A stretch of DNA of 64,000 nt from Persicaria tinctoria (GCA_037127255.1 JBANSL010000002.1:37963392-38027391), one strand, 5' to 3'. Numbered from the stretch's first letter, positions 47,018 through 58,149 are shown. Numbers and translations: made by a program. Notes: a model not told the origin generated them from the letters alone.

Positions 47018-47897
47018 TGTTGTGAGCTTAATTTGCCATGTTTTACATTATCTTTTATATCGATTTCTGCATGCATTTCATACATTTGGGTTAGAATGAT
47101 ACAAAATATGTGTAGTTTACACTTATTTGCAATATATGGAGGTCTACACAAGTTTTTGTCATATTTCGCAGAAATCGGACGCATTTTTGAGCTTAATGGA
47201 AAGTCATGGAGAAGCCAAGAATGGTGCAGCTGGAGAGAAGGCCAATTTTCGGCTTTCATCATTCTGAATCAGGCTGTGATGTCTTCATGAGAGTTGTAGC
47301 CCTCGGCTTTCATCATTCTGAATCAGGCTGTTATTTCATCAAAAATCGTTTCCGTGTTTGAAAGCATTTGCACTTTTAAATTTCTGTTTTCATCGAAATC
47401 GAAGATGCTTGTCGACATAGAGCCCTGTTGTCGACGTCGAGAAGTTTTCACCGAGATCGAGTTCTTCTGTGTTGTCGATCTGTGTGCTGTGTCGAGTACT
47501 TGTCGATATCGACAAGTCTGTGTCGACAAGATTTGGTCGAGTTCTTCTGTCGAGTACTCTGCTGTTGTCGATTAGCTTCTGTCGAGTTGCTTTACTTGCT
47601 TTGTTTCGTCTTTGCTTTCTGTTTTTAGTTTGTTATTTGCTTTTATTTTAGTTGGCCTTGCCGGGATTATTTGTTTCTATTTTATTTCTGCTTCTGTTTG
47701 TGTTTCTGTCTTTTCTGCTGTGTCTGTGAGAATCTGATAGCTATCTGAGAACTGCTGACGTGCTTCCTCGTGGATTCGATCCTGACTTTCTCTTACTACA
47801 ACGGGAGGAAGTCTTGTAATTATTTGCTGAGACAGGGGAGTCTATCTGAACTTTATTTGATATCTAATTCTATACTTGACTTACTCCTGCAACAACA
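47018..47897 (+). repeat. 3' LTR of the Athila-like element, internally deleted
   Basis: It matches the first 290 bp and the last 565 bp of the 5' LTR. About 1066 bp (equivalent to 40429-41494) are missing. At the junction, 24 bp starting CTTTCATCATTCTG (47307-47330) repeat the sequence at 47252-47276. Confidence 0.92.
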
Positions 47898-47902
47898 CTA
47901 AC

Positions 47903-48246
47903 CAAGGTACCAAATTTTTGTAAACCATCACTTGTACATTTCCACATTCTTCATATAAAAACATTCCCTACATAGTACCTTAAATCCTCTATGTAACCTC
48001 GAGGACGAGTTAGGCGCAAGTCTGTAACCTCGGTTATAAAAAATATCAATCAATCTTACATCAACCATTGAAACATTCAAACAAACTAATATTTACAGAT
48101 CATATTGTTATTTGATATCGGACATTATTACATTTTGAATCAATTCACTGTACATTACTATAAAACCAACTTCATGAATCATCCAACATATCAAATTGAA
48201 GCACTCCATTCTCAAACAGCATCAGGAAACTGCTAAGATAGTGAGA
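47903..48246 (-). other. Downstream flank of ELC pseudogene copy 1
   Basis: AT-rich sequence immediately 3' of the ELC stop, probably its 3' UTR-derived sequence. No ORF of note. Confidence 0.4.
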
Positions 48247-49335
48247 TCACCTAGAATACTGAGATGCCCTAGCTGGCATGCTTCCGACCCGGGCCTGCAT
48301 CTGAGCCGCTTCAGCCTTTGCAGTGGTCGCCTTGGAAAGGAACTGCTCCCGTGACAACAGCCTCACCTTCCTCAGGTACTGATCGAACGGAATCACCCCT
48401 TCTTGAACTGCCTTATCCAGCGCGTCAGTCACATCCTCTATGGCCAAATCGGAGTTGGAACACTCCATCATCTGCTTAGACAGCACATCACAGGGTTCAA
48501 TGACAGCATCAACATCGAAAGTCGCCAAGCTCCTCGTCTTCTTCTTCCCTCCGTTCTCCGTCAACCATGTTTGCAACACATCGCAATCCATCGAAACCAT
48601 TTGCAGTTCCTACTCTAGCCTCTCTATTTCATCTTGCATTTCCTTTAAGCCGAAATCGATCTTTGATTGGCTGAGAATCAGCGCTTTTTGCAGTCTAAAT
48701 TGTGTCTTCATCTGCGTCTCTCTCGCTTTTCTAAATTCGGCAATGTCGCCGTGCGCCTTCTCCACCAGCTTCGTTGTCGCATTCCTCCTAAACAACACCT
48801 GAAAAATTAGGGTTAGGGTTCACACTAGGGGATCTCTGGGAAAACAAAGAGGGATCCCGACTGAAATAGGAGCTGAGATTGCGGGCGAGATCGACCAAAT
48901 TGGAGATAGGGTAGATCCAATTCTGCAAAAAAGGGATCGATACGAAGCCCGAAGGGTCACATGGGGGTGGGGGCACTTGATGAACATGTCGCACGTGGGA
49001 TTAACGTACACACGCGACGCAAGGCGGGGGTAGGTTTCGACGGGACAGACGACGACGGGGATGTTATAGGTGGTGTCGTGGAATGAAACGGGGACAGTGC
49101 GATCGGATTGGAGGAGGTTGGCGAAGCGGCGGTCGTTGTGGGTGAAAGCGGTGATCTTGGGTTGCAGGGAAGGGAAGCCCTCGGAGAGGGAGATGAGGTG
49201 CTGGTGGATCAGCCACTTGACGTCTTCGGGGTACGGGAGGGATGTGGGCTCGTGCTGGGAGAGAGCGGTGCTTAGGAACTGGAGGATTATGGGGTTCGAT
49301 CCTCCGCCGTCGTGCGCCGCCGTGGATGCCTCCCT
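48247..49335 (-). pseudogene. ELC: ELC (VPS23/TSG101 homologue) pseudogene, copy 1
   Basis: ELC is the plant ESCRT-I subunit that binds ubiquitin and sorts cargo at endosomes. This copy keeps the UEV domain ([47 protein letters not shown]), a proline region, the coiled coil (KLVEKAHGDIAEFRKARETQ) and the steadiness box (SKQMMECSNSDLAIEDVTDAL, FDQYLRKVRLLSREQF). The start codon is AGG at 49335 where copy 2 has ATG. A one-base shift follows the KCPHPHVT segment near 48955. A TAG at about 48610 falls between EIERLE and ELQMVSMD. Known plant ELC genes lack introns, so the absence of introns does not prove retroposition. Confidence 0.9.
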
Positions 49336-49422
49336 TGGAGCGAGTCGTGTGAGAGGAGGAGAAGTTTTTTTTTTGGAAGCAGAATAAGAATTAGGAAAGT
49401 CGTCGACTACCCGGTTTCTTTC

Positions 49423-49530
49423 CTAGCGCATCCGAACGAATGAGAACATGGAGTTCTGCATCATTCGCGAAGCTATCATCGACAGGGAATGTGTAGGCTT
49501 GACGCGCAATCCATTCAGCCACAACATTTG
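49423..49530 (-). pseudogene. LINE RNase H C-terminal fragment, duplicate
   Basis: In one frame the minus strand reads as the end of an RNase H-like domain (ANVVAEWIARQAYTFP, then DDSFAND). It is homologous to 51294-51400. It lies between the truncated ELC copy 2 and the start of copy 1, as the first part of the duplicated block. Confidence 0.75.
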
Positions 49531-51210
49531 CGTCTTCATCTGCGTCTCTCTCACTTTCTTCAATTCAGCAATGTCGTCGTGCACCTTATCCACCAGCTTC
49601 GCCGTCACGTTCCTCTTGAACAATACCTGAAAATTAGGGTTAGGTTTCACACTGGGAGATCTCTGGAAGAACAAAGGGGGATCCCGGCTGAAATATAGGA
49701 GCTGAGATTGCGGGCGAGATCGACCAAATTGGAGCTAGGGTAGATCCAATTATGCAAATAAGGGATCAATACGATGCCCGAAGGGTCACATGGGGGTGTG
49801 ATACGTTGAGAATTCCGATCCTTCGCCTTTAGGCTCAGAATCAAGAACAACTTCGTATATTTGCCCTAATCTTGCAATATTGTTTGATATCTCCTGATTT
49901 GGAACAATTTAAACAAATATGAGTAAGGATAGAAATAGCGACGGTACACATTAAGCAATTTCGCAAATAACAGGAAATAGCGACAAAGAAGAGAACCAGC
50001 AGCAGTGACATAAAATTTGCGCGCAGTGCCCAGCATACGGATTGCCGCGGCCGCCGCCAGGAGCGCACATGCAGACAGCGACAGTCTTCTTCTTCCTTGC
50101 TGGAACAGATCTGGGTTCTGTTTTTTGCGACGGGAATCCGGGTAGGTTGTGTTTGATGTTGGGTTTGTGTTTGAAGGTTATGGTTTGGATCTTGAGAGAA
50201 TGTGTAGCCAAGAACTTTAATTTAATTGCAAGGTTTTTGGATTGGGAGATTGAAGAACCTTTTTAGCCAAAAAGGTTTCTTCAATTATAATTTCCAATCT
50301 GAATTTTATTGAATGAAAGCGATAAATAAATAATAAAGTACATAAATATCTAAATAAGATAGATCAAGCGTAACTAAAGATAGATAAATATATGCTTGGT
50401 GAGTAAGGAATTATCTAGAGGAGATATTTTTCTTCCCACATTTATTTTCCTAATTACATAAAATAAATATAATGTTTAATTTAATAACACAAAAACGGCC
50501 AGCCCACATGGAAGCCCAATGCGTGTGTGACCCCTCGGCATCGACACCATGGCCTCGGCATCGACCCTATGCGTGTGTGTCTTGAGTCATGGTGGATGAT
50601 GTCGAGTCTTCATGAGCTCCGTCTGTGGTCGCAAGCTCACTTTCGGTGCTGGTGGCTTAGTCTTAAGCAAAGTGATCCAAGATGGCCTGAATCTCTGCTC
50701 CATAGATTCTTGGTAACGAATGAGAAGTGCCTTGGTAGCATCTTGAATCTTTTTTCCCCTTGCACGAGTGATAGGACCATCAAAGGACACCTTCATGTTG
50801 TCCTCAATGTCACCAGGAGTCATCGCCATTTGCACTGCATCAGGGTGGGGGCGCTTGATAAACATATCGCGCGTGGGATTAACGTACACACATGGCGGAA
50901 GGCGGGGGTAGGTTTCGATGAGCCAGACGACGACGGGGATGTTATAGGTGGTGTCGTGGAAGAAAACGGGGACGATGCCGTCGAAATGGAGGAGGTTGAC
51001 GGAGAGGCCGTCGTTGTAGGTGAAAGCAGCGATTTTGGGTTGCAGGGAAGTGAAGCCATCGGAGAGGGAGATGAGGTGTTGGATCAGCCACTTGATGTCT
51101 TCGGGGTACGGGAGGAATGTGGGCCCGCGCTGGGAGAGTGCGATGCTTAGGAACTGGAGGCTTATGGGGTTCGATCTGCCACCGTCGTGCGCCGCCGTGG
51201 ATGCCTCCAT
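49531..51210 (-). pseudogene. ELC: ELC pseudogene, copy 2, split by a solo LTR and truncated
   Basis: The ATG at 51210 starts [11 protein letters not shown] and the UEV domain ([54 protein letters not shown]). At 50843 a solo LTR interrupts it. ELC homology resumes at about 49798 with the linker and coiled-coil start (KLVDKVHDDIAELKKVRETQ), then stops at MKTQ where LINE sequence begins. The coiled-coil end and steadiness box are missing. Relative to copy 1 it retains the start codon and lacks one glutamine in WLIQHL. The UEV reading frame runs on into the LTR, giving a chimeric ORF (50587-51282 with its upstream extension). Confidence 0.87.
49799..50842 (-). mobile_element. Solo LTR inside ELC copy 2
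   Basis: The 1044 bp segment starts TGATACGTTG and ends CTGCATCA on the plus strand (TG to CA). It is flanked by a perfect 5 bp duplication GGGTG at 49794-49798 and 50843-50847. ELC copy 1 has a single GGGTG at the matching place. On the minus strand its start encodes [20 protein letters not shown], a segment typical of the end of Gypsy pol ORFs, which in some elements overlaps the LTR. No internal region remains, hence a solo LTR by recombination (inference). Confidence 0.8.
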
Positions 51211-51293
51211 TGGAGCGAGTCGTGTGAGAGGGGGATAAGTTTTTTTTGGAAGCAGGATAAGAATTAGGAAAGCCGCCGACAACCCGACTTATT

Positions 51294-51645
51294 TCATAGC
51301 GCATCCGAACAGATGAGAACACGGAGTTCTGGATTATTCGCGAAGCTATCATCGGCAGGGAACGTGTATGCCATATGCATAATCCTGTCAGCCACAACAT
51401 TTGCCTCCCTGAAAATATGACGAATACCAACATGAGAAAATGAATTTAAGTCAACAATCGTATCATCCATTAGCAACTTGATATTCCAGGGACTAGACCA
51501 GTCATCCAACAGAGCTTTTATGACGACCAAACAATCTCCTTCGATCAGAAGGTTTTGAAATCCCAGCGATTTATCCTTAGAGACACCCATTCGCATGCCC
51601 ATAGCCTCTACGAACACAGGGGGAGAAGCTACGCCTTGCTGGGAA
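51294..51645 (-). pseudogene. LINE (L1-type) RNase H domain fragment
   Basis: The ORF end contains VEAMGMRMGVS, NLLIEGDCLVVIKALLDDW and IRHIFREANVVADRI. This is the C-terminal RNase H-like domain of plant L1-type elements. It stops at 51294, 84 bases upstream of the ELC copy 2 start on the same strand. No upstream reverse transcriptase is present here. Confidence 0.82.
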
Positions 51646-52185
51646 CGGAAAGATTTTAATTTAATAATTTTTATTGATTTAAACTTTGGAAAATTGCGCA
51701 AATAAACCCATAAGACTTTTTTCTGCACAAAATCTACCATTTATGTGAAAATTTTACATCTAACCACTAGTACAAATTATCATTGATGAACGTATTTTCA
51801 AAATCACTAAAACATATACATATTATTAGTACTATGTCACATCAAACCAATTTTGATATTGGGAAAAATGTCAGCTAATTTTTTCATGTGTCAACAAAAG
51901 GTTCAAAATTTTGATTATGTGTGCCCAAAATAAACAATATACTTTTTGAAAAAAAATAGTTTTGAATGCGAATTAGATGATTAAATTAATCGAATCTAAT
52001 TTGTACTCAAAATTAGTTTTTATTTTTAAAATTACATCTAAGCATTTAATGACGTGTCACGTCATCAAATTTTCAAACAATTAGTTATCAATTGTCATGT
52101 TGAAAAATTGAACGGAAATTTGGGTAGAATTTTTCCCATATCAAATTTTTTTTATATTAGTGGAGAATTCGGGCCAACGAGTTTT
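51646..52185. other. AT-rich stretch, no gene seen
   Basis: No recognisable ORF, terminal repeat or target duplication. Confidence 0.5.
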
Positions 52186-53205
52186 ACCCGGCAGCATCCT
52201 TTCGGATGAGGTCTAAAAGACCAAAATCATTGTGAATATCGACACCCCAGACAGAGTGGCAAATTTGCGCAACCTTATCAACCACTCTATTGCCTAAACG
52301 GGGAACATGAAAGAAGGAAACTTCTTTCAAATTCGATATAAGAAGTTTCACATCTGACAAGATCAGTTCAATTTACCAAGGATATTTCGATTTTTGGTTA
52401 AGGTGGTTTATGATTATACTAGAATCACCTTCAATGTGGATTTTGTCTATATGAAGTTGAATAGCGTGTTAGATTCCCAGTTTAGAGCAAGAGCTTCCAC
52501 ATTCAAGGGACTTAATTTGTTTATCGAGCTTTTTATAACATATGCAAATTGGTCGTCCTTCTCAATCCCGGATTATGGCACCTGCGGAGCTATCATTGTT
52601 TGTTAATGTGGATCCATCAAATTTTAGCTTGAAAGTTCCCTTCGGGGTTTTATGCCACTTAATCTTACCATACTTTGTTTTCTTCTTTAGGTGGTTGGAG
52701 TTTTGTGTTTGTAAGGGGAAGTCCTCATCTAAAATATACTATATCTATGATGTTTTACTCCGATTCTCCTTTAATAATATGTAAGGAAGTATTTCTAGGC
52801 GGGATGGAACCTGTCTAAACACGTATTGGTTCCGAATGTACCAGACTGACCACCAAGCAAAGGCAAGCTCAACCTTGGCCGCAAAATTAAGATTGTTCCC
52901 AAGAAAAGAAATGATAGGTTTTATATCTCGAGAATGATTTATCATATTGGATATTGTTGAGTTTATGCGAGGAGGAAACCGAAATAGAGAGCGCACATAG
53001 TGGCATTCCAACAGGAGGTGAACATCGTCTTCAACTGCGCAATTGCACAAGCTACAGGTGGAAGGTACAGAGGCCCCACGATAGACCATCCTAGAGGCAG
53101 TTGGGAAACCATCCTAGCAAACCTTCCATAAAATTTTTTTTATCTTAGGAGAAATATCTAATTTCCATATCCAGACATTGTTATCTAAAATCAGAAAGAA
53201 TTAAG
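52186..53205 (-). pseudogene. L1-type LINE remnant (zf-RVT and RNase H)
   Basis: On the minus strand WKLDISPKIKKILWKVC near 53150 is followed by a zinc-binding zf-RVT segment (CSLCNCAVEDDVHLLLECHY) and VELAFAWWSVWYIRNQYVF (52745-53089). The RNase H region after it is broken into several frames, down to the family's C-terminal end (HVPRLGN-like, LLDLIRKDAAG-like) near 52200. The reverse transcriptase is missing, so the copy is 5' truncated. Confidence 0.78.
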
Positions 53206-53454
53206 ATGTGATTAGTTTGTATGCACTTGAAGTAGTGAACCAACTTTCCCATATCAAAGTTGGTTTAATGTGGAATAGTTTGTAAACCTTTTTAGTGATT
53301 TTCAAATTTTGTATTAATAGTGATTCATGAACGGTACGTCGTATTATTTTTTACCATTTTTTTCTAATTCGTAATTACCATGATCTTTGTATAGTAAAAG
53401 AAGGTATACTGACTATATGAGCACCAAAAGACCGTTGATCAATCAACGTAGGGA

Positions 53455-53645
53455 GAGAACGTGGATGAAACCGAGTTGGTACTAATAAAGTTCAATTGTG
53501 ATGCATCTGTCTCTAATGAGAATGATTGTAGCATTACGTTTGTATGGTAGAGGTCATGGTGGTGATTTTCATGTGATGGGTTAGAAGTGAATTGATCATA
53601 CCGATGATGTCGAGATTGCCAAGGCTATATAGTATTCGTGGCTTT
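53455..53645 (+). pseudogene. Small RNase H-like LINE fragment on the plus strand
   Basis: Reads WMKPSW, then KFNCDASVSNENDCSITFV, RGHGGDFHVMG and DDVEIAKAI with stops between. This is the start of an RVT_3 RNase H domain, oriented opposite to the flanking LINEs. Very decayed. Confidence 0.55.
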
Positions 53646-53760
53646 TAAGTTGATCAGCTCATCTTTATTTTATTAAGTTTTTTTTTATCAAATGATATTG
53701 TTGTTATTTTGGAGTGCGTTGTGAAATAAGATTGGTGAACTGTTTTTTAAAAAATACTAG

Positions 53761-55605
53761 TTTTTATTTTTATTTTTATTTTTTTTACAGTAGACAAACA
53801 TTGGGAGTCGTTGCTAATAAAGCAACCTAACTCCCGGATCATCCCTATGGTAGGGTAAGGTACAAATTACACTTGATTTGGCTATATAGTCCGAAGTATG
53901 GTTTGCTTCTCTAAATATATGTCCTCTAAATATATGTCGGATCTCCACTAATAAGAATTCAGCCGGAAGCCTTTGGATTTCTTCAATCTGATGTAGAATT
54001 TCCCATCTGGGCGACTGTTCTCTATTGGCTGCTTTGACCAGAATTTGATTGTCAATTTCCATAATAATCTTCCTTAGTCCCTTCTGTCTTGCTCTTTGAA
54101 GACCTAGAATCATGGCAGAGGCTTCTGTTTGGATTGCTGATGATCCAACATTAGCTTCTTTGGAAAAATATCAATAATATTACCTTCAGAATCATGAATG
54201 ATTCCCCCAGTCTGGCTTTTGCCAGATTGGGTAAAAGAACCATCTACATTAATCTTGTAGATAGTCCTAGGAGGTCTGGTCCATCTGGCTCTCACCCTTC
54301 TTAGAGCGTTTGATTGTTGTTTTGTGTTGAGTTGTTCTTCCTTGATTCAATCTGTAATGCTCTGGTTTATCATCTGGATCGGTACAGAGGTGCCAGTCGA
54401 ATCTTTAGACCTGAAAATTTTGTCATTTCTAACATTCCAAATAGACTACCATATAAAAGCTAAATCAATAATGTTTGTGTTAAACGTATTGATTCTATAC
54501 AGATTTTCACTCAGCGGGCCATGGAGATTAAGGTTATGGAAGTACATACCTGATTTCTGCTCATATTGGGCTATGCTTTCCCTTGTGTAGGCGCACTTAG
54601 TGAATAGATGAGTAGCATCTTCATTTGCATGACCACAAATAGAGCATTGGCTAGGGACTCTGTTAGCATACCTGTTAAGTCTGTCTGTCGTTGGAAGACC
54701 ATCAATCTTGATCTTCCATAGGAGGTTTTTGATGCGATGGGGGACCTTAAGCTTCCAAATCTAGCTTTGTGAGTTATGATCTTGGTGTTGTGTAGCCAGA
54801 ATTTTCTTCACCGACCTGGTAGTGAATTTACCTTCTGGGTCGGGACTCCAAATCAGGTTGTCTTGAGCCTGCCACTGAAGGATTTTTAATTGCAGAATCT
54901 TGTCGATGACTCCTTGGGGGAAGGTCTGTCTTAATACATCTTCCTTCCATAACTTCCTGTCACTGATAAGAGATTCAACTATCATGTTATGATCATTTGT
55001 ACCTTTGTAGTCTCTAAGGCTGATCGATGGGTTCCAGTTGTCTTCCCATACGTTTATAGCCGAACCATTACCAACAACCCAGAGGAGTCCTTCTTCAAAA
55101 TTTTTCCTTAGGGTGAGAAGCCTTCCGAATTGCCATGAAGCATCTTTTTTGTTGAAGCTCCTTATGCTTTCTTGTTGGAGGTATTTTTCTTTTATGATTT
55201 GTACCCATATGCTATTTTCATTTTTGTATATTTTCCAAAGAAGTTTTATTTGAAGGGCGGTGTTTAATTCCTTTGCCTTTTTAAGGCCTAGGCCTCCAAG
55301 CGATTTACTTTTGCAGATGGTATCCTAGCTGATCAGAGGGATGTATTTATCTGTTGGTGATTTATTCCAAAAGAAGTTTCTGTTGATTTGGTCCATTTGG
55401 TTAAGAACTCTTTTGGGCAGTAGGAAGTTTTGCATTAAGTAGTTTGTTTTGGAGCTTAAGTTTGATTGTATTAGAACAGTTCTGCCTGCTTGAGAAAGGG
55501 TGGATGCTTTTTATTTTGAGAGTTGTTTTTTCATGTTCTGGATTGCTTCATCAAAGACACTATTTTTTATTCTACCATTGACAAGAGGGATTCCAAGGTA
55601 TTTTT
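53761..55605 (-). mobile_element. 5'-truncated L1-type LINE
   Basis: The minus strand encodes the C-terminal part of a LINE ORF2. It has a reverse transcriptase tail (SLGGLGLKKAKELNTALQ), a zf-RVT zinc region (CSICGHANEDATHLFTKC) and RNase H (KINVDGSFTQSGKSQTGGI; MEIDNQILVKAANREQSPRW), ending GVRLLY at 53814. Several in-frame stops are present, and HIFRGHIFREAN contains a short tandem duplication. The 3' end has an A-rich tail (complement of 53761-53790). Target duplications TTTTTTAAAAAATACTAG (53743-53760) and nearly the same at about 55606-55624 bracket it. Truncation at the 5' end is typical of target-primed reverse transcription. Confidence 0.88.
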
Positions 55606-55723
55606 TTTTTTAAAAAAATACTAGTTGAATTCCACTTGCTTCGTAAGTGGAAAACAAATAGCAATACTAATACCTTATTTCTGTTTAGCGCAAGTGAAAT
55701 TTCCGTTTAGCGCAGGGTCACCA

Positions 55724-55824
55724 GGTCGCAACGACCAGATGTCGAATGGTCGCAACGACCAATGGAAGAATGGTCGCAACGACGTATGGTCGCAACGACC
55801 ACTAGGAGATTGGTCGCAATGACC
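55724..55824 (+). repeat. Short array of GGTCGCAACGACC hairpin repeats
   Basis: Five copies of the 13 bp imperfect palindrome GGTCGCAACGACC start at 55724, 55748, 55772, 55788 and 55812, with spacings of 24, 24, 16 and 24 bases. The third ends in G instead of C and the fifth has T in the loop. Each can form a 5 bp stem with a 3-base loop. Confidence 0.9.
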
Positions 55825-56460
55825 ATCCGCCATCTCTGCCACCGCTGAACGCCTCTTCGGCATCCTCCGCTCGAACCGAGCCCTCGACTTCGTTTTCAAG
55901 GAAGCCCCCTCCGATTAATTACTATCGTCCTCTCGAAGCCCGGGGAGACATTGCGGCGCCGCCACTATTCACCACCGGTACCTCTGCAAAAATATCGTCT
56001 TCTTTTCGATATGTGAAAAATGAGGAAATTAATTTGCCACATCTGTTAATCAATTAGGGTGGTTTCCCTTTCAATACTGCATTTGAAGGCTATTTTACTG
56101 TTTTAGGCATCTAGATATGCTGAAAACAATTCATCATTTTGTGTAGTTTTCCCCAATAATTGTTCTTCAACTAATTGGCAAGTCTTTCCCTATTATATTC
56201 CCTTTAGTTTGATTTTCATCTTGATTTGATGAATTCGGTGATACTGGATATGTAAGATTGCAAATTTTAGGTTTGATTTAGGGTGAAATTGCCAATCTGT
56301 CTTAGGGCTTTTTTGGTTGCTTAATCTATGCTTGATTGTTAATGCGTTGAGATGGGTGGGTGACGGTAGGGGTGGGCATTAGTGTAATTTAATTTAATTT
56401 TGAGGGTATTTTGGTCCTGTTCTATAAAAAAAATTCTTCCTTTTTTTTGTTTTTTTTATT
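55825..56460. other. GC-rich then AT-rich stretch, unrecognised
   Basis: The first 150 bases are GC-rich and open in more than one frame (for example ARGDIAAPPLFTTGT), followed by an intron-like T-rich region. It may be a gene leader or fragment, but no family is recognised. Confidence 0.3.
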
Positions 56461-56625
56461 AGGTAATAATTCGGGAGGAATAATCCTACCCGAGAGCATC
56501 CTTACGGATGAGGTCTTGAAGACCTGAATCGGAGTAAATGTCGAGGCCCCTAGCAGAGCGGCAAAGGTGTGCAACCTTATGAGCCACTCTGTTGCCAACA
56601 CGGGGCACGTGTGAGGCCTGTTAAT
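56461..56625 (-). pseudogene. LINE 3'-end fragment
   Basis: The minus strand reads HVPRVGNRVAHKVAHLC, then LDIYSDSGLQDLIRKDALG. This is the same C-terminal end as the LINE at 52186-53205. Only the last 50 or so codons are present. Confidence 0.65.
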
Positions 56626-57709
56626 ATTTGTTTTTAAGTTTGATGTTAAAATTGGTTATTGAAATGTGTTAATTTGAAAAAGTAATTTAATATGAAAAAA
56701 TATTAAAGAAGTTAGGTAATTAGAAATAAGGGAAGCACAAATTATATATAGTTTAAAATTTGTGGGTAATCAACAAAAAGATGAAGCTTCCTTTTATTTA
56801 AATATATATGCGGCCTGAAAATTAGATTTTGTTGGTAATTTTTCTTAAATTAATAAGAGCTAAAAAGCCATCTCTCCTATATTTCTAAAATAAATAAAAA
56901 ATTATTTAAATTATATTTGTTTAGGATAGGAATATCTTTTTTTTAAAAAAAATTATACATTTAAGGCATTTTATAATTTTAACTTTAATATTAGGTGAGA
57001 TATTATATTTATATGATATAATGTTGTAATGAGTATTATAATATCTCTTCTAAAATGAGGATATTTTGTAACTACTTTATGAGAATTAAAGCACCCAAAT
57101 GAATTAATATTTAAAAAGGGGTCTTATTGCATTTAGCCTAATTTTTTATTTATTTATTTTTTCTAATTCTCTTTAATGAAGAGTTAAAATGAGTCGACCT
57201 CCGACCTGCCTTGTAATCGATAAGAAAGACCATTACTGCCATCTCAATTTTCATAAATTTACGACCTTTCTTAATTTGTGTTAAATACAAAGTCAAAATA
57301 AATTAGTAAAACTATCATGAACATTTTTGCAACTTCTTTGGAGTAAATACATTTTTATCGTTTTTCATAAATAAGGGACACAAATGAATTATTATTTACA
57401 GACGCGTAGATTTTGACTTCTTCTTCCTATGAGACAAAGACTGCACTTTATGCTAAAATCATGTCTAAATGCAACCTAAATGACATAAGAATAACTAAAT
57501 GCCTATACAATTTGTGCCTTATCACGTATCATAGTACTAGTTGAATACTCGAGCTCCTCCATTTACTATACAAAGTATATCTTTTAAGTTTTAATTAAAT
57601 TGAGATTTATTAAACTTAAACTCAAATTTTGTGTAATTTATAAAATTTCTCAATTATTATTATGTCAAAACATGTATAGCTAGAATATAGCTCAGTTTAA
57701 ACTTACTAA
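56626..57709. other. AT-rich intergenic stretch, no gene seen
   Basis: No recognisable reading frame or element termini. Confidence 0.5.
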
Positions 57710-58149
57710 CAACAACAACAACAACAACTGCTTGGTATTTCCCGCAATTTAGCAGGGTCTGGGGAGTCAGGATGTATGCACTCTTTCCCCGAATAAATTA
57801 AGAGAGTGTTTCCGATAGACCCAAAATAGTAGAAATATCACTCCCATGAAAGCATGCTAAACAGTAGACAAAGAGGTTTGAAGAAGCAAAGAGGAAGGCT
57901 GAATAGAAGCAGCAACAATAGGACAAAACACCCAGCCTAGTACGACTAAACATCATAAGCCCGAATAGACCTCCTCCAGCAGTCTCTGTCCAAAGTCAAT
58001 TCTTCCGAAAAGTTGAGCAGATTGAGATCATGTCGAATAACCTCCATCCAGCTCTTTTTCGGTCTACCTCTACCCCTACAAATAGCTCCAAACTCCAAAC
58101 TCTCACATCTACAAACAGGCGCCGATACAGGTCTTCGCCAAATGCGCCC
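57710..58149 (-). pseudogene. RTE-type LINE 3' end
   Basis: The minus strand ends an ORF with GRGRPKKSWMEVIRHDLNLL, then LDRDCWRRSIRAYDV at 57946, the typical C-terminus of plant RTE LINE ORFs. Its 3' UTR runs to a GTT-repeat tail (AAC repeats at 57711-57729 on the plus strand), also typical of RTE. The upstream part is cut by the Copia LTR at 58150; its continuation would lie beyond the window. Confidence 0.82.

Larger units (their letters stand above)
40140..47897 (+). mobile_element. Non-autonomous Athila-like Gypsy retrotransposon
   Basis: The LTRs begin TGTTGTGAGC and end CCTGCAACAACA. The element is flanked by a perfect CTAAC target duplication (40135-40139 and 47898-47902). The primer site TGGCGCCGTTGCCGGGGA at 42066-42083 is typical of Athila/Tat-type plant Gypsy elements. 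The interior encodes gag and protease but no reverse transcriptase, RNase H or integrase core. The 3' LTR is internally deleted to 880 bp against 1923 bp for the 5' LTR. Confidence 0.93.

Noticed and set aside
50527..51150. 207-codon plus-strand ORF
   Set aside because: It is antisense to the ELC UEV domain and the solo LTR; the minus strand carries the clear homology.
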